64,000 nt of DNA, from positions 192,692,827-192,756,826 of the forward strand of contig NC_039362.1 of NCBI RefSeq assembly GCF_003573695.1. Reading direction: 5' to 3'. Under the pieces are notes generated by a model. The model saw only the letters and a list, made by a program, of their open reading frames with translations, was not told the origin of the DNA and ran no database searches. Within the stretch, counting starts at the first letter, position 1. Each line of letters starts with the position of its first letter. This document shows positions 23,821-36,281 of this stretch, piece after piece. The position numbers and the translations under genes were made by a program. The stretch comes from Papaver somniferum (Eukaryota > Streptophyta > Magnoliopsida > Ranunculales > Papaveraceae).

Positions 23821-24794
23821 TTCTCTCGGGGTTGGGAGAAATTCGCCCTCGAATTTGTCGTATCATCATCAGAATTATCACCACAAAAAGGCACTAAGTG
23901 TTTGACATTAAAAACATCAGAAGTACGGATGTGACTTGGAAGCTTCAACTTGTATGCATTGGAATTAATCTTTGCGACAATTTCCAAGGGACCAATCTTG
24001 CGCGCCTTCAGTTTGTTGTACTCGCCAACTGGAAAACGATCCTTTGTCAATATTGCCCAGACAAAATCCCCTACTTCAAACTCGACAACTCTGCGTTTCT
24101 TATCTGCCGCCTCCTTGTACCTTTCATTAGCTCGAAGCAACTGTTCTTCGGCCAACTTGTGAACTTGCTGCAGCTGTTGGATACGTTCTTCAGCACGAAC
24201 TTCAATTCTCTTCAAATCAGGAACACGAGCTAAATCTATTGCTCGTGGATTGTATCCATAAACAACCTCGAACGGACTCATACCCAGGCTACGGTTGACT
24301 GAACGATTAAATGCAAATTCAGCTTGGCAAAGTTTCTGGTCCCAACTTTTCGGATTGTCTCCAACCATACACCGTAGTATATCACCCAAAGAACGATTCA
24401 CAACTTCTGTTTGGCCATCACTTTGAGGATGATACGCACTACTGAAATTAAGTCTTGTATTAGCCAATTTCCACAAGGTTTTCCAGAAATAACTAAGGAA
24501 TCTTGTGTCTCGATCACTGACTATTGAACAGGGCAATCCATGTAGACGATACACTTCTTGGAAGAACAATTCAGCTACCTTCAGTGCATTAGTAGTCTTC
24601 TTGCAAGCAATAAAGTGAGACATTTTTGAAAAACGGTCGACAACAACAAATACTGAATCATGCCCCCTCTGAGTTCGAGGTAAACCCAATACGAAATCCA
24701 TGCTCAAATCTGACCATGGTTGGCTTGGAACTTTTAGTGGTATAATAACCCTGCATTGGTTGCTTTTCCTTTTGAAACTTGACAGATTCGACAT
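23760..24794 (-). pseudogene. retrotransposon integrase core and C-terminal part
   Basis: The 344-codon frame holds the integrase catalytic core. D is in DLSMDFVLGLP, D in IVSDRDTRF and E in HPQSDGQTEVVN, giving the DD(35)E triad. It continues to a C-terminal DNA-binding part with GPLEIVAKINSNAYKLKLP and DVFNVKHLVPF. No chromodomain is visible. It is out of frame with the upstream pol part by one shift near 24760. Confidence 0.93.
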
Positions 24795-26119
24795 CTGTCC
24801 ACGAATTTAGCAACTTCACGCCTCATTGTTGGCCAGTAATATGATTTTGAAACAAGCTGGAAAGTCTTATCTCTACCCATGTGCCCCTCGTCATGTAACT
24901 CCTTAATAATCTTCAATCGAAGACTAGAATCGGGAATACACAATTGGTTACCTTTAAAGAGAAATCCTTCATGCATAAGGTAATCACTTCGTTTTCCTAG
25001 ACTGATATTATCCACAATCTCCACAAAGTGTGGATCGGTTAGAATATGTTCAGAATACGAATCAAAATCTATTACCTCAGTTCGCATGGTGTTGAGTAAC
25101 ATACTTCGACGGCTTAAAGCATCAGCAACTTGATTCTGCGACCCAGCTTTGTGCTTCAGTACAAAAGTGAACTCTTGCAAATAAGAAGCCCACTTACCAT
25201 GTCTAGATGAAAGCTTCTCTTGCCTATTGATATGCCTTAAAGAATCATGGTCAGAAAACATAATGAATTCGTTATGAATTAGATAGTGTCGCCAATGCTT
25301 CAAGGCTTGAACTATGGCATAAAACTCCACATCATAAGTACTGTAGTTGGTCTTAGCACCATTCAACTTCTCACTAAAATATGCTACAGGTCGTCCTTCC
25401 TGACTCAAAACAGCTCCAATTCCCACCTTCGATGCATCACAGTGTAATTCAAATGGCTTGCTGAAATCAGGTAACACCAATAGTGGTGCGGTTATTAGTT
25501 TTGTCTTGACTGCTTCAAAGGCTTTGTCAGCTTCCTCAGACCATGAGAACTTTCCTACTTTCATGCATTCAGTAATGGGTGCCATAATGGTGCTGAAGTG
25601 ATGAATAAAACGCCGGTAAAAAGAAGCGAAACCATGAAAACTCCTTACCTCGTGCAGTGTAGTGGGTGTGGTCCAATTTCTTACAGCTTCAACCTTGGAA
25701 TCATCTACCTTTATTCCATCCTTGGTTACGACATAGCCGAGAAATAGAATTTGGTCAGTCATGAATGAACACTTCTTGATGGCTGCAAATAATTTTTCCC
25801 GACGTAGAGTTGAAAGCACTTCTCGAAGATGTTGAAAATGCATGTTCATATCAACACTATAAATAAGAATATCGTCGAAATAAACGACCACAAAAGTACC
25901 GATAAAGGGCCTGAGAACTTGATTCATTATACGCATGAATGTACTAGGCGCATTGGACAATCCAAACGGCATAACCATCCACTCATATAACCCTTCTCGA
26001 GTCTTAAAAGCTGTTTTCCACTCATCACCTTCTCGAATTCTGATCTGATGGTACCCACTCTTCAAGTCGAGTTTGCTAAACACCTTCGCTCCACACAACT
26101 GATCTAGCAGGTCATCCAA
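24734..26119 (-). pseudogene. retrotransposon reverse transcriptase-RNase H-integrase zinc finger
   Basis: A 461-codon open frame. Its reverse transcriptase fingers and palm have [25 protein letters not shown] and the catalytic YFDDILIYS. RNase H follows ([23 protein letters not shown] at its end). Last comes the integrase HHCC finger (H-x3-H in [10 protein letters not shown] and CRICQ). The start of the RT lies in the next frame upstream (26143-26952), so one frameshift near 26130 breaks pol. Confidence 0.95.
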
Positions 26120-26142
26120 TCTAGGAATTGGAAAACGGTATT

Positions 26143-26952
26143 TTACTGTGTGATTTTGTTGATGGCTCGACTGTCAACACACATTCTCCACGTTCCATCT
26201 TTCTTTGGAATCAACAAGGCCGGTACAGCACAAGGACTTAGGCTCTGTCGGATCAAACCTTTCTGTAACAACTCTTCCACTTGACGACGAAGTTCTTCAT
26301 GCTCCTTAGGACTCATTCTATAATGCGCTTTGTTTGGCAAGCTTGATCCAGGGATGAGATCAATATGGTGTTGTATATCCCGGAGAGGTGGTAGCTCGTC
26401 TGGCAACTCGTTAGGGAAAACATCAATAAATTCCTTAATTAAAGGTTGAGCTGCAATAGGGATACTACTTTCATCCGGCTGTTGGTCTTTGCTAATCAAC
26501 ACATACAGTTCTCCTGCATCTTCTGCCTCAACTTCAAACTGCTTAAACGACAAGAGATTGGTAGTTTGTCCGGTAGATGGTTTAGGTGCAATTTCTTTGC
26601 TGGGTACAAGTACTATACGTACGTCGTTCCATAAAAAGCTGTAGGTATTTTTATGCCCGTCATGACTAGTTTTCCTGTCAAACTCCCATGGTCGACCCAA
26701 CAACAAGTGACAAGCATCCATACTAGTAATGTCACACCATATTTTATCTTTATATTTGTTACCAATCGAAAAAGAAACCAAGCAACGTTTGTTTACTTTC
26801 ACCTCATTCCCTTTCTTAAGCCAAGAAAGTTTATATGGATGCGGATGTGCCTTGGTTTCCAGCCTAAACCGTTTCACGACCTCTTCGTCAATAATATTCT
26901 CGCAACTTCCAGGATCAATAACTAAACGACAAACTTTCCCTCGATCGTACAT
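26143..26952 (-). pseudogene. retrotransposon protease and start of reverse transcriptase
   Basis: Open frame of 269 codons. The aspartic protease active site reads VIDPGSCENII (usual D-S/T-G) with the flap-side LLLGRPWEFD. A linker follows, then the first RT block [19 protein letters not shown]. The frame upstream toward gag is broken around 26950-27050. Confidence 0.9.
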
Positions 26953-27153
26953 GTCGACTGGAATATATTATTACGTAACCAGTTGTCGTCCTCATCTGTA
27001 CGTGGAGTGAGAAAACTTCTTCTTGCTACAAAGTTCACTCTGTAACTACTTCATCACTAGGTTCAGAGTCATCCTCTGGATCCTCATCATATTCAGGTAC
27101 CCAATCATCTTCTTCACGATTGTCTTCATTGAAAAGAACCTTGTTCACACGTT

Positions 27154-28113
27154 CTACTTTGCGACAGTCAGTGCCTTTGTGCCCAGTTTCACCGCACTTA
27201 TTACACTTGCCTCCAAAATAGCTGATTGGAGTTTTACTTGGGTCGAAACCGAATTAGGTTTGTTAACAGTACTAGTTGTTGACGTACTACGATTACTTGT
27301 TGGGGAAGATGCTACATTGTTACCCCAATTTGAACTTCTACGCCCCACTTGTTTCTCTACCTGCCTTGCTCTATGATGTGCATCCGATATAGAACAACAG
27401 TCAAACATGTTAAGTGTATCCTGATATTGCTGAGGAAGACCACCTACATAACGTGCGACTCTTTGCTCATCTGACTCCGACAAATCGTTAAGAGAAAGTA
27501 ATCGATAAAATTCCTTCGTGTACTCGTCTATAGAACGTGTTCCCTTGCGTAGGTTTTGTAGTTGCTGGTACATCAAGCTGATATAGTTGTGTGGTAAAAA
27601 TTCTGCTCTCATATGTTTCTTCATCTTCTCCCACGAGACTAACTTCTGCTTCCCTTTACGAGAGCGTTGTAGTTTGTGTTGTTGCCACCACGAATTAGCT
27701 CTTCCCCGAAACATAGTTGCTACCAGCTGAACTCGTTTGTTATCTGGTACATCCTTAAATTCCAATACTTCCTCAGCTGTGTTCAACCACGAAAGAAACT
27801 CCTCCGGTTCTAAACCTCCATAGAATTCTGGAACCTCCACTTTTATTCCGGCCTTCCAGCGCTCAGAATCGTCACGTTGGATTATCCTACCTTCACGGCG
27901 TCCTCTACCAAAAGGGTTGGTATAATCCCCTTCTTCGTTGGTATTATCCCCTTCTTCCTCGTCTCCTTCTTCATGATGAATGTTATTCTGACCCATCATC
28001 ACTCGGATTTCATTCAATAATTCTTCCTTCATCGTATTATAATCAATTGGATCAACTTCTTGGCCTCGAACACGACCTCGACCACGACCTCGACCAACTG
28101 GTAACCTTGGCAT
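27154..28113 (-). pseudogene. retrotransposon gag
   Basis: A 319-codon frame starting MPRLPVGRGRGRGRVRG, basic at the N-terminus, with the retrotransposon gag domain (GGLEPEEFLSWLNTAEEVLEF ... WWQQHK ... YTKEFYRLLSLNDLSESDEQRVARYVGGL). The CCHC zinc knuckle C-x2-C-x4-H-x4-C (CNKCGETGHKGTDC) is at 27164-27205 in another frame, so a shift between about 27210 and 27300 separates nucleocapsid from capsid. Confidence 0.93.
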
Positions 28114-28129
28114 ATTACTAACCCTGGAA

Positions 28130-28149
28130 TCGAACTGGCTCTGATGCCA
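28130..28149 (-). promoter_or_regulatory. primer-binding site, initiator tRNA-Met type
   Basis: TGGCATCAGAGCCAGTTCGA two bases inside the 5' LTR resembles the complement of the 3' end of plant initiator tRNA-Met (TGGTATCAGAGCCAGG), with one mismatch in the first twelve bases. Confidence 0.85.
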
Positions 28150-28151
28150 AC

Positions 28152-28756
28152 TGATGCAGCGGATATTAGAGAAACTAGAGAAAAGAGAAGTGTTGTTCAG
28201 ACTTCAAATATTCCTAGGAATATCGACTATGAACGTTGATTAATATCTAGACTTCGGTTTCCCAACTTTAGATAAAAATCGATTAAACTTGAACAAAGTT
28301 TGATAAAGAAGATATATATTCCAAAAAAAGTTGCCCTAAACAATTTATGATGGACTCTTTTATAGACTTGGGGAAAAACCCTAACTTGCTAGTCAAGAAA
28401 GGATGAAAAAACCCCCTAAACCGACTCAGACCCTAATTTGCTATTTTTGGCAAATTTTGGTCGACCTAAAATAATGAAAGTACTCATAAAATAAAACAAT
28501 TCGCCTCAAACGGCGGCCCAAACAGACTCCTAACGAAAGAGTTATTAACAAAATAAAAACTTTCCTAAAATAGCAAAAACGTATGTTTGATGCCCTAAAC
28601 GATGGAATTTGGCTAAATTCTGAAGACCAAGGCAATCGAAGATTCCCTTGTCCTGTTCTTTGGCTTGTTTCCCATCGAAATGGACCCCTAAGGATCTAAA
28701 TTACGACACTTGGATTTTTAGCCTCCAAATAGGCTATAGCCTGCTCATCTGCATCA
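28152..28756 (-). repeat. 5' LTR of the retrotransposon
   Basis: Right copy of the LTR, 605 bp. It differs from the left copy at two bases near 28190-28193 and at a few one-base indels (poly-A near 28323, GCAATCGAAG, TTCCCTTG). It should hold the promoter for the minus-strand transcript. Confidence 0.95.
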
Positions 28757-28984
28757 ATACTCTATTCTCGTAAGATGATACACACTAGCTAAGAGTCCGC
28801 CTGGTGCTACATCATAGGCACACTAAGAGCGTAAATAATTGTAACCATATACATATGACATGACAGCAATGGAATGCCAATCCTCGGGCTTTATTTGTAA
28901 AGTTTCGAATCCTTGGTAATCGAAGCCTAAAAATCTATGAACTAACCCATGCTTGACTAGCCAAGCAGACAAACGACCCTGCAT
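28757..28984 (-). pseudogene. ndhJ: ndhJ, proximal part, right of the retrotransposon
   Basis: The N-terminal part of ndhJ from the ATG at 28984 ([13 protein letters not shown]) to the insertion point. It begins with the second ATACT target copy. Joined to 23078-23216 it would make the same truncated ndhJ as in the other units. Confidence 0.9.
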
Positions 28985-29100
28985 TTTTTTAATCTCTCCC
29001 GGATTTTCATTTGTATAAGTAGTTCACGTTTACGACGAAATTTTGGAAATTGAAGTGAAGGGCATTTGCTATTCTTCTGCACAAAAGAAAAGCAGTATCC

Positions 29101-29838
29101 CTAATTCACTAATTCATGGGAAGATACTGAACTTTGGTATTTTAAAAATGTTTCATAAGGTATCTCTGAAGTAGATCACGATTGATAGAGTAATCCTTGA
29201 TCATAATTTCCAGTATGCGTGCTACGTCCAACATAAAACTTGTGAGTGGTAGTAAAACATCGATTATTTTGTTGAGACCCAAATTTATCTTAGTAGATTT
29301 CTCGAGATACCTTCTTACGAAGTTTTGTTATAGCATCGATAACTTCCTCCGGTTTAGGAGGGAAACCTGGCAAATAAACATCCACAAGAATTAGCTTATC
29401 AACTCCTCGAATAGTACTATAAGAATCAGTACTGAACATCCCTCCTGTAATAGTGCAGGCTCCCATAGCAATTACATGTTTTGGTTCAGGAATTTGCTCA
29501 TATAATCTTACTAAAGAGGGAGCCATTTTCATTGTTACTGTGCCGGCTGTTAAAATTAAGTCCGCTTGCCTAGGACTCGATCTTGGTACCAAGCCATAAT
29601 GATCAAAGTCGAAGCGCGAGCTTATTAATGAAGCAAATTCAATAAAGCAACAATCGGTACCATACAGAAGCGTCCATAAACTGGAGAGTCTTGACCAATT
29701 TGAAAGATCATTTGATGTAGTTGAAATAACTGAATTTTGGGTTGTTTGATCAAGTACCGGAAACTCAATGGAATTCATAACTGTCTCAATGTCATTTTTT
29801 TCTTCTTTATTGTCTGAATATTCAGGAGCTAAGACCAT
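29101..29838 (-). pseudogene. ndhK: plastid-derived ndhK, unit 2
   Basis: Open from [11 protein letters not shown] near 29838 through to REIY, then broken by a stop (29288, CTTAGTAG where unit 4 has CTTGGTAG). The Cys-to-Phe change LPGFPPKP is present. Substitutions such as IPEPKH (for MPEPKY) are unit-specific. Confidence 0.9.
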
Positions 29839-30188
29839 TCCAACGCTCATTTTCTCCATGCATAAACTAAACCAAAAATTAGGATAAGCACGAAAATTAA
29901 GCTTCTATAAAAACGGATACACCCAATACATCGAAACTCATCGCCCATGGGTAAAGAAAAACCGTTTCAACATCAAAAACAACAAAAACCAAAGCAACAT
30001 ATAATAACGAATTCGGAATTGTAAACAAGCGTCGCCCATTGGTTCTATGCCTGATTCATAACTAGAAAGTTTTCCGGTCCTTCGAGAGTCGGGGCTAAAA
30101 CCCCGGAAATGAAAAAAGCCAAAATAGGAATAAGACTTGATATTATTAGAAATGCCTAGAAAATGTCATATTCGTAAAGAAGAAACAT
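29829..30188 (-). pseudogene. ndhC: plastid-derived ndhC, frameshifted, unit 2
   Basis: This copy keeps an ATG (AAACATAGATGC, 30188) where unit 4 reads ACG. Deletions near 29903-29910, 29990 and 30070 break the frame. Also GCCTAG for GCCCAG changes a codon near the start. Confidence 0.85.
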
Positions 30189-31436
30189 AGATGCGCTCCT
30201 ATGAATGTGGAAAAAATATATACCGTATTCCTCGATTCGATCTGGAATTTGAATTAAGCTATAACTGTTTAGTCGAAATACCAATGAATTTTGATTGAAC
30301 TCCCCAGTTTTTTTTTGCTGTGGGTCATTCTTGTTTCAAGGTTCATCGAGAGGAGTCCTTATTTCACTTCTTTCAATTCCATTTCGATATGCTAGAGACA
30401 TATTATGCTCTTATTACAAACTTATCGTTTTTATCTTGTCTCAGATTTTCTCTAAAAAAAAGAGAAAAAAGAATTACATATTTTTTTTAGTTATAATTTA
30501 TAGAAAATTTTTATTAAGATTAAATTAAGATACTATTAAGAATATTAAGAATTTTATATGGATGTTATATTTTATGATATTCTATATCATATAATAAAAC
30601 CGAAGGGTATTGGTTTATTTTTTTCATTAAGATCCAATCCAGTTAGAGGATTGTTGTTTCTATTGATTAGATACGGAAACTGAATGCATCGCCCTATTCT
30701 TTTTTCCTTGTTCTAGACTTAATGGATTTTATTCAATGCCTTGAATTGAGAGAAACCCTTACATATAACAATCCTAGGGATCTATCCCCAATTTACCATT
30801 TTTTAGTCCGTACTACCTCGACCTGCAACCCGTCTCCCCAAAAAAGAATCGGGTTATGAAATTAAAGCTCGAAGTCTTAAAAGAAGAATCTAGAATATCG
30901 GTCTTTAGTACTTGACTTGAATGTGAAAAGGCGAAAAGGGAATACTTATTAATGTAATAAAAATTAGTTTTAAAGTAAGACCAACCACTGGGTTAGCCTT
31001 CATGCAAAAAAAGATTTATTTTGAACGAGAACCCTACACAACGAAGTATATCACAACGGGAAAGTAAGCCGAATCCTAAATAATTTACAGAATAAACTTC
31101 TTCTAATCGAATCGCGCTTTATCAAATCTAATGATATTTACTGTAGAAATTCTCGGGATCGAGCCATCTGCTCCTTTATCCGAGAAAAGATATTCTTTTT
31201 TGCATGGTCCAATCATTGATCCCGAGAATTTCTACAATAAATTAGGTAGGTTACTAGTATAGTTCCCTATCCACGATTCTACTATTGTAATGTAATAGTT
31301 TTACTGGAATGGAATACATGAAGAGTCTCTGGGATGGGTATAAATATAAAAGGTGAGTAAGATTTTGAATGCTTCGTTTGTGTATGTACAAACAAAGTAA
31401 AAAAATTATGATTGATTAATATCGGTGAATCAGTCT
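30189..31436. other. plastid ndhC-cemA spacer, unit 2
   Basis: Same spacer as 8267-9499, no gene. The 25-bp inverted repeat is at 31136-31160 and 31218-31242 with one mismatch (ATTTACTG). Confidence 0.65.
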
Positions 31437-32126
31437 TTAGTCATTCATTGAATGATAAATCACTACAAGTGATGGAGATACGCGATTTAAATAACGGAAA
31501 ATCCAATATTTTAAAAGTGTATCTAGAATGACTGGGAAAGTGGAAACAAGACCAGATATAATTTGATCATTATGATAAAATCCAAAATCCTTTGAGATAG
31601 AGCCAATCATTAGTTCCCAACCATGAGGCGAATGGAATCCGATACATAAATCAGTGAATAAAAGAATAGAAAAATCTTTTATTGTGTCACTTAAGTTATA
31701 GAGGAATTCTTTCACCCAATAATTAAGAACGAGAAGTTCTTCGTTACCTAGAATAGAATAACCACTTAGAATATCGAAACATATTATATTTGTCGAGAAG
31801 TGCAAAATGCTATGAATATGACCTTCATTGTGCATCTTGACCAATTGTATCGTTTCTTTGTGGATTTCTATACGGAGCTTTTGTATATGTGTCTCTGGGT
31901 ACTCCTTTATAACTTCGTCCAAAAAGAAAAGTTCTTCTAATTCTATTAATTTTTCTAGAAGATTCTTTTATTTAATATCATTCAAAAACATTTCGGGTTG
32001 CCTAGTATTCCACCAATTTGTAACCCAGGATTTCAGATTTTTATTAAATGAGAGAGAGAAACCCACCAGGGTAAAAAAAATAGATGCAAGATATGTGAGG
32101 GTGGTGAATGTTTTCTTTTGTGGCAT
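31437..32126 (-). pseudogene. cemA: plastid-derived cemA with premature stop, unit 2
   Basis: Open from [11 protein letters not shown] to the natural end YHSMND (31437-31922). The N-terminal part is separated by the TAA after NDIK that units 1 and 3 share. A further indel (AAAAAAAATAGATG) lies near 32080. Confidence 0.9.
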
Positions 32127-32273
32127 TTTAAATATGAAATTACTAAGGAAACCATCTCTTTCGTCGACTCTATCCGATCGAAATTTCTATGAAGCATGAG
32201 TTATAAAATGAAGATTCCTTAGTTCTGTTCCTTCCCCCCATGCTAACAAAACATTAATTCTTCGAGGTTCATT

Positions 32274-32817
32274 TCAAAATACTTCAATTGGTACGCGCAA
32301 GAAAATAGGCCAATTCCGCCGCTTTTTGTTCAATTTCTCGTGGAGTCAGATTCTCATCAGTACGGTCAAGGGAAGGCTCCTGACCTCTGATTTCCATATA
32401 AAGGAAACGACGAGGAAAAGACCCTCTTTAATTTCGACTTCTAATCGACTGGACATCTTCATAAGGAATCGAAGGAAGATACGACGATTTATTCCAGGAA
32501 ATCCCCAACGAAAAATACACACTATTCCTTTTTCGATCAAATCGGTCATAACCACTACTACATTCCACGAAATTGTGCACCATAAATAGGAGCTAATGAA
32601 CAGACCCGCGATCCATAGAAAGACATAACGATGCCTTGTGGAAAAAAGAGGATTTCCTGAGACGGGAATAAGGATATCAGATTCCTACCAAGATAACTAG
32701 AAGTTCCAACAATAAGAACCCTAGTGACACCTAAAAGAAGGATCATGGTCCTAGCGAAATTACTTGTTTTTCGAGACCCGTTATAAGTCTTCCATATACG
32801 TTCTGAGCGCAGTTCAT
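32274..32817 (-). pseudogene. ycf4: plastid-derived ycf4, heavily frameshifted, unit 2
   Basis: Deletions near 32362, 32382, 32412, 32457 and 32528, insertions near 32725-32745 and a changed TCATGGTCCTAGCG region (for ACAGGCCCAGCAG) break this copy of ycf4. Confidence 0.87.
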
Positions 32818-32983
32818 ACTAGATCCATTGCATTTTATTGGAATTGAGAGAATAACCCAAATGAATTTTACTTTACTTTTTTGTTCCCGAAGTAACTCTC
32901 ATCAACTAGCACTATTATGATGTGAACCATTAGAAATAATTCATCAAATTGGTTAAATATAAAAGCGTCTGCTTCATAGGAAT

Positions 32984-33094
32984 CTAGACAATCTTATTTT
33001 TTTGAACATGAAGAAATAAAGAAGCCATTGCAATTGCCGGGAAAACTAGGCCCACTAAAGGCACAAAAATAGAGGGTAAATCAAAAGTTGTCAT
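32984..33094 (-). pseudogene. psaI: plastid-derived psaI, frame intact, unit 2
   Basis: All 37 codons are intact: [20 protein letters not shown], the transmembrane helix and HVQKNKIV. With no nuclear promoter or targeting signal it is unlikely to be expressed. Confidence 0.9.
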
Positions 33095-33581
33095 AGAATG
33101 GATACCTCGATTTAAAATTTGTACCTGTTATAAAGATATCTTATGATAAATATATCTATTTATTATAAGTATAGAATATAAGTGCAAGGAATGTAGAACT
33201 AAATATGAGTTCTCACGGAAATATTGAAATATGCACGATTTCTATTCTATTATTTTATAGATTTGAATTTTTCTATATCTATAATACGTAAGAGGATAAG
33301 ATGAAATTCTTTTTCTTCATAAAATTTTGCTAAAAAAAAGAAGAATGTATTCTTTTATCCTGTTGATCGAAACTTCCTGATTACTAATCAGTAATATAGC
33401 ACCAATTATAGGTATAAAATACATATCTGGAGGAAAAAAGAAAAAGTAAGTATCCGAAACTTCTGATTCTTTTTACAATATAAATAGATCTTATGCCCGT
33501 AATGAAAACGAACTCTTCTTTTTTTCTTTACCAATAACTAAAAAACTTCTTTGCCGCAAATAAAATAACTGAATTGAATCT

Positions 33582-35058
33582 CTACTTGATTGAATTTTGA
33601 TTTAAGGGAAAGAAACCGTGAAGCTGAAATAACTCACCCAGAACACTTTTTAAAGGATTACGTGGTACGATTGAGTCCAATAAGCCCTTGTGGAATAAAT
33701 ACTCAGCCGCCTGGGAACCATCAGGTACTGTCTTATTCAATGTTTGTTCAATTACTCTTTTACCCGCAAATGCAATGTAGGCATTAGGCTCGGCAAAATG
33801 ATATCTCCCAACATACCAAAACTTGCAGTCACCCCACCGGTTGTAGGAGATGTAAGGATTGATACATAGAATAACTTTTTATTTGATTGATAATTATATG
33901 AAGCGGAAGATATTTTAGCCATTTGCATCAAGCTCAAACTTCCTTCTTGCATGCGCGCTCCTCCCGAAGCACAAACTATAATAAGAGGTAGAGCTTTACG
34001 AGTCGCATGCTCGATCAAACGGGTAATTTTCTCGCCTACTACGGATCCCATACTGCCCCCCATGAACTGAAAATCCATAACCCCAATAGCTATGGGAATA
34101 CCATTTAGTTGACCTATGCCTGTTTGAATAGCCTCGGTTAACCCTGTTTTTCTTTGATAAGAATCGATACGATCTTTATAAGGTTCCTCTTCTGAATGAA
34201 ATTCAATGGGGTCCATAGAAACCATGTCTTCATTCATAGGATCCCAAGTGCCCGGATCAACCGAAAGCTCGATTCTATCTGAACTGCTCATTTTCAAATG
34301 ATATCCGCATTGTTCACAAACATTGAGTTTTGACTTAAAAAATTTCTTATAATTTAACCCATAACAACTCTCGCATTGAAACCCACAAATGTCTGTATTT
34401 TTTATTTATATCGAGATCATTATATCTTCTTCTCATATTGAAATCACTTCTATTTGTGCTAATTCGTATACTGGAACTCTCGTTGTCACTACTATTTACA
34501 CTTTCATTACAAATGTAACTATACATGTAACTGTCGCGTGTTTGTAACTATCGCCTGAAATGTAATTATCAATACTGATTTCAGAACGAAGATAACTATC
34601 AATGCAATTAAAAATGTGATTATTCCAACTATATTGAGTATCATACATATAACGATCGTAGTAGTGATTGTCGCTTTGAGAACCATTATTCAGATAACTA
34701 TAAAAGGAACTTTCTAGTTCATTCATAAAAGAGCGATCGTTGTCAATCTCGAAAATAAAATTTTCAATTTTTTAAAATATATCGAGTAAATGTTACCATT
34801 GCGATCCCTAACTAAAAAGATGTCATCACAGATCAAACTCCGAATGTCCCTGACATCGAAAAAAGTATCCATATTATTAGCACTGGAATTATCACAATCG
34901 TCCCCACTATCAATATTTTTATCCCTATCATATATAACGGGATCTTCAATTCCACTGGTATTTTCAATAGGACCAAGACTATCCATTGATTTACTTAGCC
35001 CAGACCTATGTTTTAATTCCTCGTTAAAAAACATCGAATGGAACCACCTTTTTTCCAT
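33582..35058 (-). pseudogene. accD: plastid-derived accD, multiple frameshifts, unit 2
   Basis: The catalytic part is open from [10 protein letters not shown] to GMLGDII, then breaks at 33796 (GGCAAAATGAT for GGCAATAATGAT). An extra A near 34380, a rewritten patch near 34536-34546 and TTTTTTAAAATA near 34768 break the N-terminal extension. Confidence 0.9.
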
Positions 35059-35707
35059 AGAGCTTGTCTGCCCCCCTATTTGAATGTAAATACAATTGAT
35101 GAATAGTCATTCGATGAATAATAATTTGAATATATCCTCTCGGAATAAGCATATAGATCCAATAGAATAATTAACTAATCACGGATGAGTCTTGAAAAAA
35201 AGGATTCTTCTTTTGTGGGAATCTGGATATCACTTCACTATCAATCTATATGATGGAACCCTTTCTTCAATTAGAATAGAAAGAGAGGGTTATCCCGTGC
35301 CGTGTACCAATTCTAATCGAAAATATTTGTTCTCTCCTAGGAATTTTTGGAGAATAATAAGTTTCTATTGCAATGCGGAAGGAAAAGGGCAATATACGGG
35401 ACTGGGATACAACGTTGTGACCATTGGCTCGATTCGACCATAGTCCGGATTAAGGGGTATAGAAAATATTCTACTAATCCCATCTCAAGGATCCATAGGA
35501 TTAATTATGGATCCAACAACAGAAGGATTTGAATTGTTGAGTCTTAGATATTGTATTTAATATTTTTTATACCGAAATCCAGTATGTATATATGCCTGGA
35601 AAATGAAATAAGAACCTTATTCGTTATTCGGCTCAATCCTTTTTTAGTAAAAGATTGGGCCGAGTTTAATTGCAATTCAATTAAAGGAACGAATGGTAAT
35701 TACTGGA
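35059..35707. other. plastid accD-rbcL spacer, unit 2
   Basis: No gene. Carries the short form (AGGAATTTTTGGAG near 35339) shared with unit 3. Confidence 0.65.
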
Positions 35708-36281
35708 TTACAAAGTATCCATTGCTTCAAATTCGAATTTGATTTTCTTCCATACTTCACAAGCAGCTGCTAGCTCAGGGCTCCATTTGCAAGCTTCACG
35801 GATAATGTCATTACCTTGACGAGCAAGATCACGTCCCTCATTACGCGCTTGTACACACACTTCTAGGGCTACTCGATTTGATACAGCACCCGGTGCATTA
35901 CCCCAAGGGTGTCCTAAAGTTCCTCCACCGAACTGAAGTACAGAGTCATCTCCAAAGATCTCGGTCAGAGCAGGCATATGCCAAACATGAATACCACCTG
36001 AATCCACAGGCAGAACACCCGGTAGAGATACCCAATCTTGGGTGAAATAAATACCACGACTTCGGTCTTTTTCAATATAATCATCACGTAGTAAATCAAC
36101 AAAGCCCAAGGTTATTTATCTTTCCCCTTTCAGTTTACCTATTATGGTACCAGAGTGAATATGATCTCCACCAGACATACGTAATGCTTTCGCTAGTACA
36201 TGAAAGTGGATACCATGATTCTTCTGTCTATCAATAACTGCATGCATTGCGCGGTGGATGTGAAGAAGTATTTGCAGTGAC
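35708..36281 (-). pseudogene. rbcL: C-terminal rbcL remnant fused to the nuclear segment, unit 2/3 boundary
   Basis: The last 190 or so codons of Rubisco large subunit, ending EFEAMDTL. Around 36268 about 35 bases are lost between two AGTA repeats. At 36281 the plastid DNA jumps to nuclear DNA (GTATTTGCAGTG followed by ACGGAAATGTT). So the rbcL 5' part, atpB, atpE, trnM, trnV and most of the nuclear segment are absent here. The minus-strand frame 36116-36358 crosses the join as a chimeric ORF. Confidence 0.93.

Larger units (their letters stand above)
23217..28756 (-). mobile_element. Ty3/Gypsy LTR retrotransposon inserted in ndhJ
   Basis: A complete 5.54-kb element, coding on the minus strand, with two LTRs of 604-605 bp that begin TGATGCAG and end CTGCATCA. 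The 5-bp target duplication ATACT flanks it (23212-23216 and 28757-28761). The primer-binding site matches initiator tRNA-Met. The domain order gag, protease, reverse transcriptase, RNase H, integrase is that of Ty3/Gypsy (Metaviridae). The LTRs differ by about two substitutions and three one-base indels, so insertion is recent. Frameshifts in gag and pol mean it cannot act on its own. It is absent from ndhJ of the other units, so it inserted after the array formed. Confidence 0.97.

Noticed and set aside
23760..24100. A chromodomain at the integrase C-terminus
   Set aside because: The tail after DVFNVKHLVPF is acidic and ends near the LTR without aromatic-cage chromodomain residues; I could not support it.
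29197..29394. Plus-strand 65-codon frame recurring at 39070 and 51861
   Set aside because: Antisense shadow of ndhK.
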